From an uncultured Prevotella sp. (lineage in GTDB: Bacteria > Bacteroidota > Bacteroidia > Bacteroidales > Bacteroidaceae): 64,000 nt of DNA. Under the pieces are notes generated by a model. That model ran no database searches. It was not told where the DNA came from and saw only the letters and a program-made list of their open reading frames with translations. Where the stretch lies: the NCBI GenBank assembly GCA_905236755.1, contig CAJOCR010000007.1, positions 35,882 to 99,881 on the forward strand, in the 5' to 3' direction. This document shows, in pieces, positions 28,911 through 40,077 of the stretch. Numbering within the stretch: position 1 is the first letter of the stretch; each line of letters begins with the position of its first letter. A program made the position numbers and the translations under genes.

Positions 28911-30767
28911 TTACTTTTCAATTACCTTCTTAAATACCTTAACAAGATTCTCAACCTTGAAAGGCTGACCTTTCACCTCATTAAACTTATAAGGTATAAA
29001 GCCATCTATCTTAGCACGAAGATAAGAAGCAAACTGACCAAGATTCTCTTCACATACAATTACCTTCTTGTAGCGTTTAAGCACCTCTTCAGTGTTACGT
29101 GGCAATGGGTTGATAAACTCGAAATGAGCCAAAGCCACACGATAATCCTCAGCACGAAGCACCTGCATGGCAGTAAAGAGATGACCGTAAGTACCTCCCC
29201 AACCAACAATAAGCAAGTCGGCATCATCCTCATCGCCCTCAACACGTAGATTAGGCACCTCAATACGCTCCACCTTCTCTCTACGCTCGTGAACCATAAG
29301 GTCATGATTCTCAGGATTATTGCTTATAGCACCTGTGCGCTCGTCTTTTTCAAGACCGCCCAAGATATGCTCATAGCCCTCTGTTCCTGGCACAGCCCAA
29401 TAGCGAGCCAACGATGCGGGGTCGCGCTCATAAGGTGTGTATCTGTCTTTCATCTGTGGAGTAACAAAATGAGGATGTATCTGTCCAAGTTCGCCCTTGA
29501 TAGGAAGTCGCCATGCAGCTGAACCGTTAGCAATAAAAGCATCGGTAAGCAGCACAACAGGAGTAATATGTTCAAGAGCTATCTTACAAGCCCAGAAAGC
29601 AGCTGTGAAACAGTCGGTAGGACTCTTTGGAGCTATGACAGGCATTGGACTCTCACCATTTCTACCATATAGCACCTGCAAAAGGTCGGTCTGTTCAGCC
29701 TTTGTAGGCAAACCAGTAGAAGGACCACCACGCTGCACATCAATAACCACAAGAGGAAGCTCGTCCATAACGGCAAGATTTATAGCCTCAGACTTCAAGC
29801 ACACACCCGGTCCTGATGTAGAGGTAACGCCCAAGGCACCAGCAAAGCTAGCACCAATAGCCGACGCACAAGCTGCAAGTTCGTCTTCAGCCTGAACAGT
29901 AATAACCCCTAATGACTTATGCTTTGCCAGCTCATGAAGAATATCGGTAGCTGGTGTAATAGGATAAGAACCCAGATACAGTTTCAACCCTGCCGCCTCG
30001 GCAGCAGCAATAAGACCATAAGCTGTAGCCTTATTACCAGTAATATCCATGTATCTTCCAGGGTGCTTCTTACGTGCCTCAATACGATAGGTAGCAGGCA
30101 CCGATGCCTGAGTATTCTCGCCATAATGCCATCCAGCTTCGAGCACGGTAATATTTGCTTCAGCCACCTGAGGCTTCTTCTTGAATTTCTTTTTCAGGAA
30201 TTCTCTTCCTAATTCCAGATCACGATTGAAGAGCCAGCACACAATACCCAAAGCAAACATGTTTCTGCTCTTGAGCATGGTCTTATTGTCGAGCCCTGAG
30301 TCTTTCAAAGCCTCCTTAACCATATTAGTGATAGGACAAGCCACCACATGGTCGCTGTCGATACCCAACTCAGCAAGATAATCATAACTTTTGAACTCAG
30401 CCTTCTTCAAGTCGCTTTCCTCAAACGAGTTTGTGTCGATGATGATAGTTGCTGTAGGCTTTGTGTTCTTAATCTGTGTTTTCAAAGCAGCGGCATTCAT
30501 AGCCACCAGCACATCGCACTTATCACCTGGTGTAAGAGCCGTTTCAAGATCACCAGTAACATTAACCTGATAACCGCTCACACCCGTCAGCGAGCCTTGC
30601 GGGGCTCTGATATCTGCAGGATAGTCAGGGAAAGTTGAAATACCGTTTCCTACCGTTGCTGAAATAGTAGAAAAAATGTTTCCGGCAAGTTGCATGCCGT
30701 CACCAGAATCACCAGAGAAGCGGACTACCACTTCATCCAGTTCCTTTACACTAATTCCTTCTGCCAT
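28911..30767 (-). CDS. 2-oxoacid:acceptor oxidoreductase alpha subunit
   Basis: 'RFSGDSGDGMQLAGNIFS', 'GASFAGALGVTSTSGPGVCLKSEAINLAVMDELPLVVIDVQRGGPSTGLPTK'. Confidence 0.93.
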   Translation of the reverse strand: MAEGISVKELDEVVVRFSGDSGDGMQLAGNIFSTISATVGNGISTFPDYPADIRAPQGSLTGVSGYQVNVTGDLETALTPGDKCDVLVAMNAAALKTQIKNTKPTATIIIDTNSFEESDLKKAEFKSYDYLAELGIDSDHVVACPITNMVKEALKDSGLDNKTMLKSRNMFALGIVCWLFNRDLELGREFLKKKFKKKPQVAEANITVLEAGWHYGENTQASVPATYRIEARKKHPGRYMDITGNKATAYGLIAAAEAAGLKLYLGSYPITPATDILHELAKHKSLGVITVQAEDELAACASAIGASFAGALGVTSTSGPGVCLKSEAINLAVMDELPLVVIDVQRGGPSTGLPTKAEQTDLLQVLYGRNGESPMPVIAPKSPTDCFTAAFWACKIALEHITPVVLLTDAFIANGSAAWRLPIKGELGQIHPHFVTPQMKDRYTPYERDPASLARYWAVPGTEGYEHILGGLEKDERTGAISNNPENHDLMVHERREKVERIEVPNLRVEGDEDDADLLIVGWGGTYGHLFTAMQVLRAEDYRVALAHFEFINPLPRNTEEVLKRYKKVIVCEENLGQFASYLRAKIDGFIPYKFNEVKGQPFKVENLVKVFKKVIEK

Positions 30768-31093
30768 AATTCTGTTTTCCTCGCCAAGGCTAACTTCTTT
30801 AGTGGAAGATTTCTACATTCATAATGTGCTCTTGGTTTTCAGAGGCATAGATTTTTTATCGTTATTTTGTTAGTTAAAAATTCTTTTTCACGGCTTTCAC
30901 ACCTTAGTTATAAAAACAAGATGAGTTTTTTCTTCGAGAAAATGGGAGATTTTGCGCTTCCCGTTATGCCCTTTAGCGTTTTTTTTATTATTTTTGCACC
31001 GGAAAGGTAATCTCTGTTATATCTCGATTGCGAGGCCAAAGATAACAAGTTTTTTACTAACCACCAAAATATGTCATTACAAATAATTAAAAT

Positions 31094-32800
31094 ATGACTA
31101 TTCTTCTATTGAAAATCGTAGGCGCCCTGGCTCTATTGATGTTTGGTATGAAAACTATGAGCGATGCCCTACAGAAGATGGCAGGTCCACAATTGCGTCA
31201 CGTGTTGGGAACAATGACCACCAACCGTGTAACAGGCATTCTTACTGGTACATTCATCACCTCTGCCGTACAATCGTCAACAGCAACAACGGTGATGACC
31301 GTCAGCTTTGTAAATGCCGGACTCCTTACATTGGCTCAGGCTATTTCAGTCATCATGGGTGCCAACATTGGTACAACCTTAACGGCTTGGATTATGTCGG
31401 CTGGTTTTTCATTCAACATCACCGATTTTGTATGGCCAGCATTCTTCATCGGCATCATCCTTATTTATTCAAAGAAAAGAAAACTAATCGGAGACTTCCT
31501 GTTTGGTATTTCCTTTATGTTCCTTGGCTTGGGAACACTTCGTCAAACAGGTATCGACATGGATCTCGGCCACAATCAGGCAATACTCGATTTCCTTGGT
31601 ACCTTTGATCCAAATAGCTTTATCACCACCATTACCTTCCTACTCATTGGTAGTGTGCTCACAATGGCAGTACAGTCTTCAGCAGCAATCATGGCCATAA
31701 CCATGATTCTATGCTCTACAGGTGTTTTGCCTATCTATCAGGGCATAGCCTTGGTAATGGGTGAAAATATTGGTACCACCGTTACCTCTAACCTTGCAGC
31801 CCTTACCGCCAACACTCAGGCTCGTCGTGCTGCTATGGCTCACATGCTGTTCAATATCTTTGGTGTTATATGGATATTGTGCTTGTTCAAGCCATTTATT
31901 AATGTAGTATGCGGATGGGCAGGCTACGATGTTGACATGCAGAAGAGCTCACCTGATTTTCTTGCAAACGCAGCTAAGTTGAGCTTTGTTCTTGCAGCCT
32001 TCCACACTGCCTTCAACGTTTCCAACACATTAATATTAGTGTGGTTCATTCCACAGATTGAGAAACTCGTAACCCTCATCATCAAGCCTAAAGCAAACAA
32101 AGACGAAGACGATTTCCGTCTGCGTTTCATTCAGGCTGGTATCATGAAGACTCCAGAGCTTTCTGTACTTGAGGCACAAAAAGAGATTGCCAGTTTCTCT
32201 GAGCGCATACAGCGTATGTTTGGCATGGTTCAAGAACTCATGGGAGAAACTGACGATGATAAGTTCATAAAGCTATATACCCGCATAGAGAAATATGAGG
32301 GAATAAGCGATAATATGGAAATTGAAATAGCTAAATACCTTAACCAGGTGAGCGATGCCCACCTGAGCGACGAGACAAAAGAAAAGGTACGTGCTATGCT
32401 TCGCGAGATTAGCGAGATTGAGTCTATCGGCGACTCTTGTTTCAATATTGCCCGCACGCTCAACCGCAAGAAGAGCATCAAGCAAGATTTCACCGACGAC
32501 CAGTACACACACATTCACCAGATGTTTGCTCTCACCGACGATGCTCTTAGTCACATGAATGTGATGTTCATTCACAGTCGTGACAACATCGACGTGAACC
32601 GTAGTTTCAACATCGAGAATGAAATAAACAACTATCGCAATCAGTTAAAGAACGAGAATATCAACGACATCGAAGAAGGTCTCTACGACTACAACCTTGG
32701 TACCATGTATATGGACATTATCCAAGAGTGTGAGAAGCTTGGCGACTATGTCATCAATGTTGTTGAAGCTCGAATGGGTACACGACAGCGCGAGGCTTAA
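31094..32800 (+). CDS. Na/Pi cotransporter family protein with PhoU-like C-terminal domain
   Basis: 'TSAVQSSTATTVMTVSFVNAGLL', 'AVQSSAAIMAITMILCSTG', 'GENIGTTVTS'. Confidence 0.92.
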   Translation: MTILLLKIVGALALLMFGMKTMSDALQKMAGPQLRHVLGTMTTNRVTGILTGTFITSAVQSSTATTVMTVSFVNAGLLTLAQAISVIMGANIGTTLTAWIMSAGFSFNITDFVWPAFFIGIILIYSKKRKLIGDFLFGISFMFLGLGTLRQTGIDMDLGHNQAILDFLGTFDPNSFITTITFLLIGSVLTMAVQSSAAIMAITMILCSTGVLPIYQGIALVMGENIGTTVTSNLAALTANTQARRAAMAHMLFNIFGVIWILCLFKPFINVVCGWAGYDVDMQKSSPDFLANAAKLSFVLAAFHTAFNVSNTLILVWFIPQIEKLVTLIIKPKANKDEDDFRLRFIQAGIMKTPELSVLEAQKEIASFSERIQRMFGMVQELMGETDDDKFIKLYTRIEKYEGISDNMEIEIAKYLNQVSDAHLSDETKEKVRAMLREISEIESIGDSCFNIARTLNRKKSIKQDFTDDQYTHIHQMFALTDDALSHMNVMFIHSRDNIDVNRSFNIENEINNYRNQLKNENINDIEEGLYDYNLGTMYMDIIQECEKLGDYVINVVEARMGTRQREA

Positions 32801-35800
32801 CACCTCGGCTGTCTTCTTTTCTATAAGACACATTAACCGTCTTGCTCTCGCCAGGCATAAGGCTGAAATAGTTATCGCTATAGATAATGGGCAGGATTTG
32901 TTCGCCGTCGGTGCCCTTTACACTTATACGAATCATTAATGCAGGTGAGCTTCCAACGTTGCTCACCTTTATTGTGCCCTTATATTCCTCACCACTAAGC
33001 ACAAAGTCCGATTGTTCCATCTTTATTTCAGCTTTAGGCAATTGTTTCAAAGCCTGCAGGTTATCGGCTTCACACCCCTCTACATAGAAATTCTCAGAAA
33101 CTGTTTTACCGTTTTCTATAAGGGCAAGACGAATATAATACACATCTTCGTTAGGCTTACTTAAACTCATAACCTGCAACGTTTCGTCATTCTTTATGCT
33201 CACATCAGCACTTTGTTCATCAATCACCTTACCCCACATATTTAGTAGCTGAGCTTTTGCCAGCAAAGAAGCATGAGCTTTATCCACATAATTCACCACT
33301 TCTACAGACTTCTTAGCTGCATTATACTGAATATGCAGAGGTTCGCAAGCCTTTTTCACACCAAAATAGGCGGCTGTTGGATCAAGATAATAGTCGTATG
33401 TACACCATACCATACTTGGCCAACACGAATGACTCATCCATATCAACAAGCCCATACGGTCTTGTTCTGCCGACTCATACATAGCACGATAACCATCATA
33501 ATTCAACCATTGTGCCCATGCCGCAAACTGTTCAGCACTCTTTGGTTCCCCAAAATGCCTTTTCATTATTTCGTTGAACGACTCACCTCTTTGAGCACCC
33601 TGTAATGTAAAGTCGTGCTGTCCCCACGCCTCGCCCTGAGGCCACAAGTTCTCAGGCTTCAGCATTCGCTTGATGCTCTCTATATTTGGCACGTTAGGCA
33701 TGCCTCGCTCAGAATGAAGCAAGTGAGTTTGATGACTGAAATAATATTCTGCTGACATCATACGATAAGGGCCATGACCGCTAACACCCATATCTGCCGA
33801 ACTCGGAATATAGCCCAACTGTGGATGCAGCCCCTTTATCTGCTCACGCAAAACCTTATCTATAGTAGTTGGAGGAAAGCCCTCGTTACGTCCAACGTAA
33901 ATAGCAATGCTTGGATGGTTGCGAATACGTGATATATAGTCGGCTGAGTTTCTTAGGAACATATCCTCATAATAAGGATTAGGTCCGTCCCATGGGTTGG
34001 CAAGCCAAAAGTCCTGCCATACCATAATACCATATTTATCACAAGCCTCATAAAACTCTTCATCGCCTATCTGTCCCACCCAGTTGCGAATCATAGTATT
34101 GTTCATCTCTTTATGATAGCGCACAGCGGCATCATACTCACGCCCACGATAGTTGAGGTTTGTTTCCGAGAATCCCCAGTTACCACCCAGCGGGTTCAGT
34201 CGTTTACCATTTATATATAAGGTAGTACGACTGTCAAGGTCTTTATAGCTCATCTCACGAATACCAGCCTTATAGGTCACCTGCGAAAGGCACTCGTTGT
34301 GCTCGTTGTATACTTCAAAGCCTGCATCATAGAGATAAGGCTCACCATAACCATTTGGCCACCACAGACGCATTTTTTGATTCTTTAGCTGCGCAAAATC
34401 AGCTGGAGAGAAAGTAATTTCCTTGCCTTCCATAGCCTTCAGCTCAATCCATTTCTCAAAACGGATATCGCCAACAAAGCCCATAACCTTTACCTTCTTT
34501 GCTATTGCATCCTGATTCTTCACCATCACAGACGGGGTAATAGTAGCCAGCGTGTCGGGATGGTTCAGTTGGGTGGTTATCAATGGGTCGCTGACACTCA
34601 CGCCACCATCTTCGGTTAGATAAACATCGTTCCAGATGCCCACCTCACGACCAGGCACGCTGGTTATCCAATCCCAGCCTATTGACGCGTGAAAAGTAGG
34701 ATTGTCGGCTCCTAATATACCGCCATTAGTATCGGTATTCTGAGCTGTTTTTATCTTCACGGCACCAATGTGTTCGTTCTTTATCACACGCACCTGAAGT
34801 TGGTTTTCACCTTCTTTCAGCTTATCTGTTATATCAAATCGACCACGCATGAAAGCACCATCTATACGGCCTATCATCTCGTTGTTTAGCCACACTTCAG
34901 CTTTCCAGTTTATACCGTCGAAATTAAGATAGATATGCTTTCCACGATTAACTGATAACTGATGATTGATAATTGTGCGATACCAGAAATCGGAATTGAA
35001 AAACGATTCCGAAATCTCACGCATATTGTTGGCATAGCAGTTGTCGGGCACGGCACCTATATTCATATAGCTTGTGAGAACCGTTCCTGGTACAGTAGCC
35101 TCTATCCAGCCTTCAGAGCCGTCACGACGCAACTGCCATTGGTTTAGCATTAGTTTACCATTGCTACCATCAAGAGTATTGGCTGACTCAGCATGAATGC
35201 CACCACGTCCCCATACCTGCATTTCGCTCAGAGCATAATAACCTGAGACATTAGGTTGGGTGAGCAGTAATCGCACATAACGCCCATGGGTATTGCATTT
35301 CACATTATTAATATTAGAGGCTTTAAGCTGAGCCACATCCTCCCATTTCTTTGCATCAGAAGATACTTGAATCTTACCCGCCTTTGGTTTCTGTAGCCAA
35401 TTAAGCACCACCTTATCTATATCTGCTTCTGTACCCAAATCAACATAAGCCCATTGAGGCTCGTTGCTCTTTGCTGACTTCCATACGCTGGAAAAATGCA
35501 TTGATGGCAACCAACTGGTATTGTTCTCCTTCCATCTCAGGTTGTCCATACTGAAACGTTCCTGATTAGGCAGCAAGGCACCATGATCAATCTCGTACAG
35601 ACGCCACCAAGCAGCCCCCTTAACATTAAACTCCACACGAACATGCTTATATCGTCCTGCCCTTTTAAGCGGAATCTGCATCTTTACCATTCGTAATGGC
35701 AAGCGCACAGCATCAAGTTGCTTATTGGGGTCGGAGCTAACAAACTGCTTTGAGGCAAAGCCAGGCAAATCACTACCCTTAACCACACCCATTTGTTGCC

Positions 35801-36290
35801 ATTTACGTCCATCAGCCGACACCATAACCCTGATAGCATATCCATTTACTGCCTTAGTTTCGTGATAAGCCATCTCGCCCACAAAACGCAAAGTGTCGAG
35901 ATACACGTCCATACCACTCCAGTTGTATTCTATAAATGCATTTTCGCCTTTCAACACCTGCGAAGAATGAATGTTTCCGTCGATTAGTTTCTCGCGGTCT
36001 CTGCCACTCACCTCGCCCTCGTTGGTTCTCACGCTCAGAAAAGCAGGCTCGTTCTTTGTTACCAAGCCATCAGTTATGAGTTGTCCTGTAAGGTTGAAAT
36101 CGGCATTCGACGATGTGAACACCATACGATTCAAGGCTATATTACGATAATCGTAATCCTTAACCATGCGAGGGGCAGTAAACTGCGAAACCCTACCTGG
36201 ATAACGGCCTATGCCACGAGTAAAAACATTGTCAGCAAACGAATAATGAGAAGAACAGGCTAATAATAATGCCATAAAAAATTGCTTCAT
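32754..36290 (-). CDS. Glycoside hydrolase family 2 protein (exo-beta-glucosaminidase/mannosidase-like) with discoidin-type domains
   Basis: 'NPLGGNWGFSETNLNYRG', 'MIRNWVGQIGDEEFYEACDKYGIMVWQDFWLANPWDGPNP', 'HPSIAIYVGRNEGFPP'; F5/8-type N-terminal segments. Confidence 0.85.
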   Translation of the reverse strand: MKQFFMALLLACSSHYSFADNVFTRGIGRYPGRVSQFTAPRMVKDYDYRNIALNRMVFTSSNADFNLTGQLITDGLVTKNEPAFLSVRTNEGEVSGRDREKLIDGNIHSSQVLKGENAFIEYNWSGMDVYLDTLRFVGEMAYHETKAVNGYAIRVMVSADGRKWQQMGVVKGSDLPGFASKQFVSSDPNKQLDAVRLPLRMVKMQIPLKRAGRYKHVRVEFNVKGAAWWRLYEIDHGALLPNQERFSMDNLRWKENNTSWLPSMHFSSVWKSAKSNEPQWAYVDLGTEADIDKVVLNWLQKPKAGKIQVSSDAKKWEDVAQLKASNINNVKCNTHGRYVRLLLTQPNVSGYYALSEMQVWGRGGIHAESANTLDGSNGKLMLNQWQLRRDGSEGWIEATVPGTVLTSYMNIGAVPDNCYANNMREISESFFNSDFWYRTIINHQLSVNRGKHIYLNFDGINWKAEVWLNNEMIGRIDGAFMRGRFDITDKLKEGENQLQVRVIKNEHIGAVKIKTAQNTDTNGGILGADNPTFHASIGWDWITSVPGREVGIWNDVYLTEDGGVSVSDPLITTQLNHPDTLATITPSVMVKNQDAIAKKVKVMGFVGDIRFEKWIELKAMEGKEITFSPADFAQLKNQKMRLWWPNGYGEPYLYDAGFEVYNEHNECLSQVTYKAGIREMSYKDLDSRTTLYINGKRLNPLGGNWGFSETNLNYRGREYDAAVRYHKEMNNTMIRNWVGQIGDEEFYEACDKYGIMVWQDFWLANPWDGPNPYYEDMFLRNSADYISRIRNHPSIAIYVGRNEGFPPTTIDKVLREQIKGLHPQLGYIPSSADMGVSGHGPYRMMSAEYYFSHQTHLLHSERGMPNVPNIESIKRMLKPENLWPQGEAWGQHDFTLQGAQRGESFNEIMKRHFGEPKSAEQFAAWAQWLNYDGYRAMYESAEQDRMGLLIWMSHSCWPSMVWCTYDYYLDPTAAYFGVKKACEPLHIQYNAAKKSVEVVNYVDKAHASLLAKAQLLNMWGKVIDEQSADVSIKNDETLQVMSLSKPNEDVYYIRLALIENGKTVSENFYVEGCEADNLQALKQLPKAEIKMEQSDFVLSGEEYKGTIKVSNVGSSPALMIRISVKGTDGEQILPIIYSDNYFSLMPGESKTVNVSYRKEDSRGVKPRAVVYPFELQQH

Positions 36291-36644
36291 GAGTTGAAAT
36301 TCACTGTGTTATATTATGATTCGAGTATATGCAAAGATAAACAAATTCTACTAAAACTAACCTCTGATACGTTGAAAAAATTTCCGTATTATACAATTTT
36401 GCTTGATTCATATCAATTAACTTGTAATTTGAAAGTAGAAAAAATGCGCATAAATATAGGTCTAATAAGAGGTAATAGCAATTTTTTTACACATTTTGCA
36501 ATTAACTACTTACAAATCGAAAGTAATATAAATATACAAAAATCACAGTTTTCTAAAACTTTATTTCAGCCATCTTGTACTAAATGTCGTATTTTACACT
36601 CAAAAAGCGCAATATTTGAGTTTCTTTTGTAAAAAAACCTACGA

Positions 36645-36680
36645 TTTTCTTGCAGCATTAAACCATTATGTATATATTTG
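36645..36680 (+). promoter_or_regulatory. Bacteroidota-type promoter
   Basis: TTG (36650-36652)-N20-TATATTTG (36673-36680). Confidence 0.6.
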
Positions 36681-36685
36681 CAGTC

Positions 36686-36909
36686 GGATTTGAGTCGTAA
36701 ATTAACAGAGAGCATTTAAGAATATTGATATCCATATAACAAGTTTACATTTATAATTTCTGAGCTGTAAAGACTAAATAGCTGTGTCCTTATGTGACTA
36801 AGCGATTTATAGTTTCGGAATACTAAGATACTTGAAGATTTACTTATTTACTTGAGTCAATTAGAGTTTTGGGCGCAACCGGCTGTGAAGTTGGTTGCGC
36901 TATTTTTTT
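36686..36909 (+). ncRNA. Candidate small RNA transcription unit (about 220 nt)
   Basis: Consensus promoter, no ORF of note, terminated by gcgcaacc-ggctgtgaagt-tggttgcgc + tatttttttcc. Confidence 0.45.
36872..36909 (+). terminator. Rho-independent terminator
   Basis: gcgcaaccggctgtgaagttggttgcgctattttttt. Confidence 0.8.
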
Positions 36910-36910
36910 C

Positions 36911-37711
36911 CTAATCTTCGGCATACATCTGAGGGTCAATCTTCAGTTCACGATAAGACACATTAAAGTCTTCACGCTCAATCTGAATATCACGATCAAC
37001 CTCACGTGGAGAGTCTTTTAGCGAATGAGCAATCAGCCAATCGTAGGTCTGCTGCAGGTAGAAAGCACGAGCCAACAAACCATGACTGCCTCCTGGCACC
37101 CAAAAATAGCGAAGCAAATGGTCTTTATTCTGTTCCTTCAAACTATCAACCACACGTTGTGACTGCTTCACCGATACTGCCGTATCGCCTGTTCCATGCA
37201 TAATCCAAAGTGGCAATTCGCCCAATTTCTGCACATCTTTATAGCTACAACCACCACAAAGAGCCATCGCAGCAGCTATTTTTTCAGGGTAAGTAGCAGC
37301 AAAATCCATTGTTCCGTAGCCACCAAGACTCATTCCAAGCACATACACTCTGTTTTTATCAACCTTATAATGAGCTTCCATCCATTCCAAAAGATTCAAT
37401 AGTTTTTCTGGGTTCCACGCACCACCTGGATTTTGCGGAGCTACCACCAGCATAGGCACATCAAGACCTTTCTCTATTGCGTCAAGAGTGCCATATCGGC
37501 GCACCCTATCAAGGTTGTTTCCACACAAACTGGCTCCGTGCAAAAAAATTATTAGAGGTAGTTCGTGATTGTCTTGAGCATACTCATGAGGGGTATAAAC
37601 CCAAAAATTATAATCCGACTCACCTTTCTTTGCTTCAAAGACACCACTCATCTGTGCCGAGATATGTAGATAAAAGCCTAAAAATATCAGTATAAAAAAA
37701 AGTTTTTTCAT
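36911..37711 (-). CDS. Secreted alpha/beta hydrolase (PHB-depolymerase/dienelactone hydrolase-like)
   Basis: Signal peptide; 'LPLIIFLHGASLCG', 'VYVLGMSLGGYGTMDFA' nucleophile elbow, 'PLWIMHGTGDTAV'. Confidence 0.85.
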   Translation of the reverse strand: MKKLFFILIFLGFYLHISAQMSGVFEAKKGESDYNFWVYTPHEYAQDNHELPLIIFLHGASLCGNNLDRVRRYGTLDAIEKGLDVPMLVVAPQNPGGAWNPEKLLNLLEWMEAHYKVDKNRVYVLGMSLGGYGTMDFAATYPEKIAAAMALCGGCSYKDVQKLGELPLWIMHGTGDTAVSVKQSQRVVDSLKEQNKDHLLRYFWVPGGSHGLLARAFYLQQTYDWLIAHSLKDSPREVDRDIQIEREDFNVSYRELKIDPQMYAED

Positions 37712-38157
37712 CGTTTTCGCATTTTTGGTTTCTCACTTCAGATTGTAAAGATACGAAAAGAATGTGGATTTTGGAATGTGGAATTAGGAATTATTCGCAC
37801 TTTGTGCGATGTTGAGTTATTGAATTAAGAATTAAAAGCGTACAGAACTTCTATTTTTCATTATTTAACCCACGGGAAGTATTCGAAAAAGTCACACATC
37901 TATCTAACGATATCAATATGAAACAGTCTTAATTCCTCATTATTCATGCGAGCCCAATTACCCCAGTCGTCGTATAATACTTTTAGCATTTGACTATCAC
38001 GATGTTTTTTATCTTTTTCATCGTTTTTCGATTAATAAGTTTAAGTGACTAAATATTATAATTTATGAGAATTCGCGTTTTATTTTCGATAATTTGCGTC
38101 TGCGTAAGCAACTACATAACAATAATCTCACGAATAATAAAAATAGCAAGCGATTGT

Positions 38158-38279
38158 CCTAAAGGAATCCTAAGGGAATCCTAAACAACAGCCTCCCCAT
38201 CCCCTCGATGGGAGAGGACTAACTAACAGACAGAAACGGATTAGAATCTCGAACGGATCTCGAAGGCATCTCGAAGACA
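38158..38279. repeat. Two 11-nt period arrays flanking a GC-rich palindrome
   Basis: cctaaaggaat|cctaagggaat|cctaaacaaca (38158-38190) and tctcgaacgga|tctcgaaggca|tctcgaagaca (38247-38279). Confidence 0.8.
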
Positions 38280-38439
38280 AGAGCAGAGCAATATTTTAAT
38301 TGAATCCTCAAATTTTCTAATTCGAGTTAAAAGTCGAATCAACACATCGAGTTATATAATATACCGAGTTCTGGGCGAGTTTAACAAAAGTTATATCAGA
38401 TATCAGTTAATCAGATAAAAATGATTGTAATTTTGCAGT

Positions 38440-40077
38440 ATGATATTTCATTTGCTACACGGAAACTACGATGTGCCCCAGGGCATGAACAACCCATTCG
38501 ACTATGCCCCCGATGAACTGGCGCTGGCTGCTGTTAACGATCTGCAGAAACAATTGCCAACAGAACCATCGGAAGGAAAAATGTATGGCGTGCTCGTGGC
38601 TGAACACAACGGACAAATAGGATACCTCGCTGCATACAGCGGACAGATTACGTTCAACGTTCAACGTCCTTTCGTTCCTGCTGTCTTCGACTACCTGCAA
38701 CCCGACGGGTATTTCAAGACGCATGAGGCGGAGATAAGCGATATAAACAAACAGATTGCTGAGTTGAAAAAGGCAGAGAAATACCAGCAACTGAAGGAAG
38801 AAATAAAGAAGATTGAGGCTGCACGCAAGGCAAAGATCGACATAGCAAAGAAATATTTGAAAGAGGCTAAGGAGAAGCGTGATAAGCGAAGAGCCGAAGG
38901 CAACATAAGCGAGGAGGAAAGCGAGGCTATGACTCGTGAGAGTCAGTTTATGAAAGCCGAGGTGCAACGCATAAAGAAAGCATACAACAATAAACTGGAA
39001 CTGGCTACTCAAGCCCTTGAAGATTATGAGGAAAGGATTGTAAAGCTGAAGCTGCAACGCAAAAGCAAGAGCGATGCCCTACAGAAATGGCTGTTCCAAC
39101 AGTTTTATTTCCTAAACGCCAAAGGCGAGAGCCGTAATCTCGTTGACATTTTCAAAACCTATTGGAAGGAAGAAAACTCGTTGCTTCGTAATGTAGATGT
39201 TCGTTCGGCTATTCCTTCAGGAGCAGGCGAGTGTTGTGAGCCAAAGCTGTTACAATATGCTTTTGCTAACGGCTACAAACCATTAAGCATGGCTATGTTC
39301 TGGTGGGGACCGTCGCCAAAGACTGAGGTGCGTCACCACAAACATTTCTACCCTGCCTGCAACGGCAAATGCAAACCTATTCTTCGATGGATGCTCAGCG
39401 CAACTACTCTTCGTGACAACGCCGTTATAAGCAACAAGCAACTATCGTTGGAAACAATATATGATGATGCCGATATTGTAGTGGTGAACAAACCATCAGG
39501 AATGCTCTCAGTACCAGGCAAGGGAAATCGTCCTTCGGTACTATCAATAATAAAATCCACACACCCTGAAGCCACAGGACCTATGATGGTGCATCGCCTT
39601 GATATGGCAACAAGTGGACTCATCGTTGTGGCTAAGAACGAAGCTGCCTACATCAATCTGCAAAAGCAGTTTGCCGAGCACAGCATAAGAAAAAGATACA
39701 AAGCTATACTGTGTCCGATAGACAACAAGGCTTATCACAATATGCCTGCCAGCGGCACAATATCACTACCGCTTGCCCCCGACCAGAGTGACCGTCCCCG
39801 ACAAAAGGTTGATTACGAACAAGGCAAGACAGCCATAACAGAATACAAGGTGATAAAGAAACGCGAGAATGGCGAAGTGGAAATAGAGTTCTATCCGCTA
39901 ACAGGTCGCACACACCAGCTGCGTGTGCATAGTGCTCATCCCGACGGATTGAACGCTCCAATAAAAGGCGACACGCTATATGGCACAAAGGCCGACCGCC
40001 TGTACCTTCATGCCGAGTATCTTGAGTTTACGCATCCAAGAACTAAGAAACGTTTAACGTTCAACGTTGAATGTTGA
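38440..40077 (+). CDS. RluA-family pseudouridine synthase with long coiled-coil N-terminal extension
   Basis: 'MMVHRLDMATSGLIVVAKNEAAYINLQKQF', 'LTGRTHQLRVHSAHPDG'; N-terminal 330 aa with coiled coil. Confidence 0.9.
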   Translation: MIFHLLHGNYDVPQGMNNPFDYAPDELALAAVNDLQKQLPTEPSEGKMYGVLVAEHNGQIGYLAAYSGQITFNVQRPFVPAVFDYLQPDGYFKTHEAEISDINKQIAELKKAEKYQQLKEEIKKIEAARKAKIDIAKKYLKEAKEKRDKRRAEGNISEEESEAMTRESQFMKAEVQRIKKAYNNKLELATQALEDYEERIVKLKLQRKSKSDALQKWLFQQFYFLNAKGESRNLVDIFKTYWKEENSLLRNVDVRSAIPSGAGECCEPKLLQYAFANGYKPLSMAMFWWGPSPKTEVRHHKHFYPACNGKCKPILRWMLSATTLRDNAVISNKQLSLETIYDDADIVVVNKPSGMLSVPGKGNRPSVLSIIKSTHPEATGPMMVHRLDMATSGLIVVAKNEAAYINLQKQFAEHSIRKRYKAILCPIDNKAYHNMPASGTISLPLAPDQSDRPRQKVDYEQGKTAITEYKVIKKRENGEVEIEFYPLTGRTHQLRVHSAHPDGLNAPIKGDTLYGTKADRLYLHAEYLEFTHPRTKKRLTFNVEC

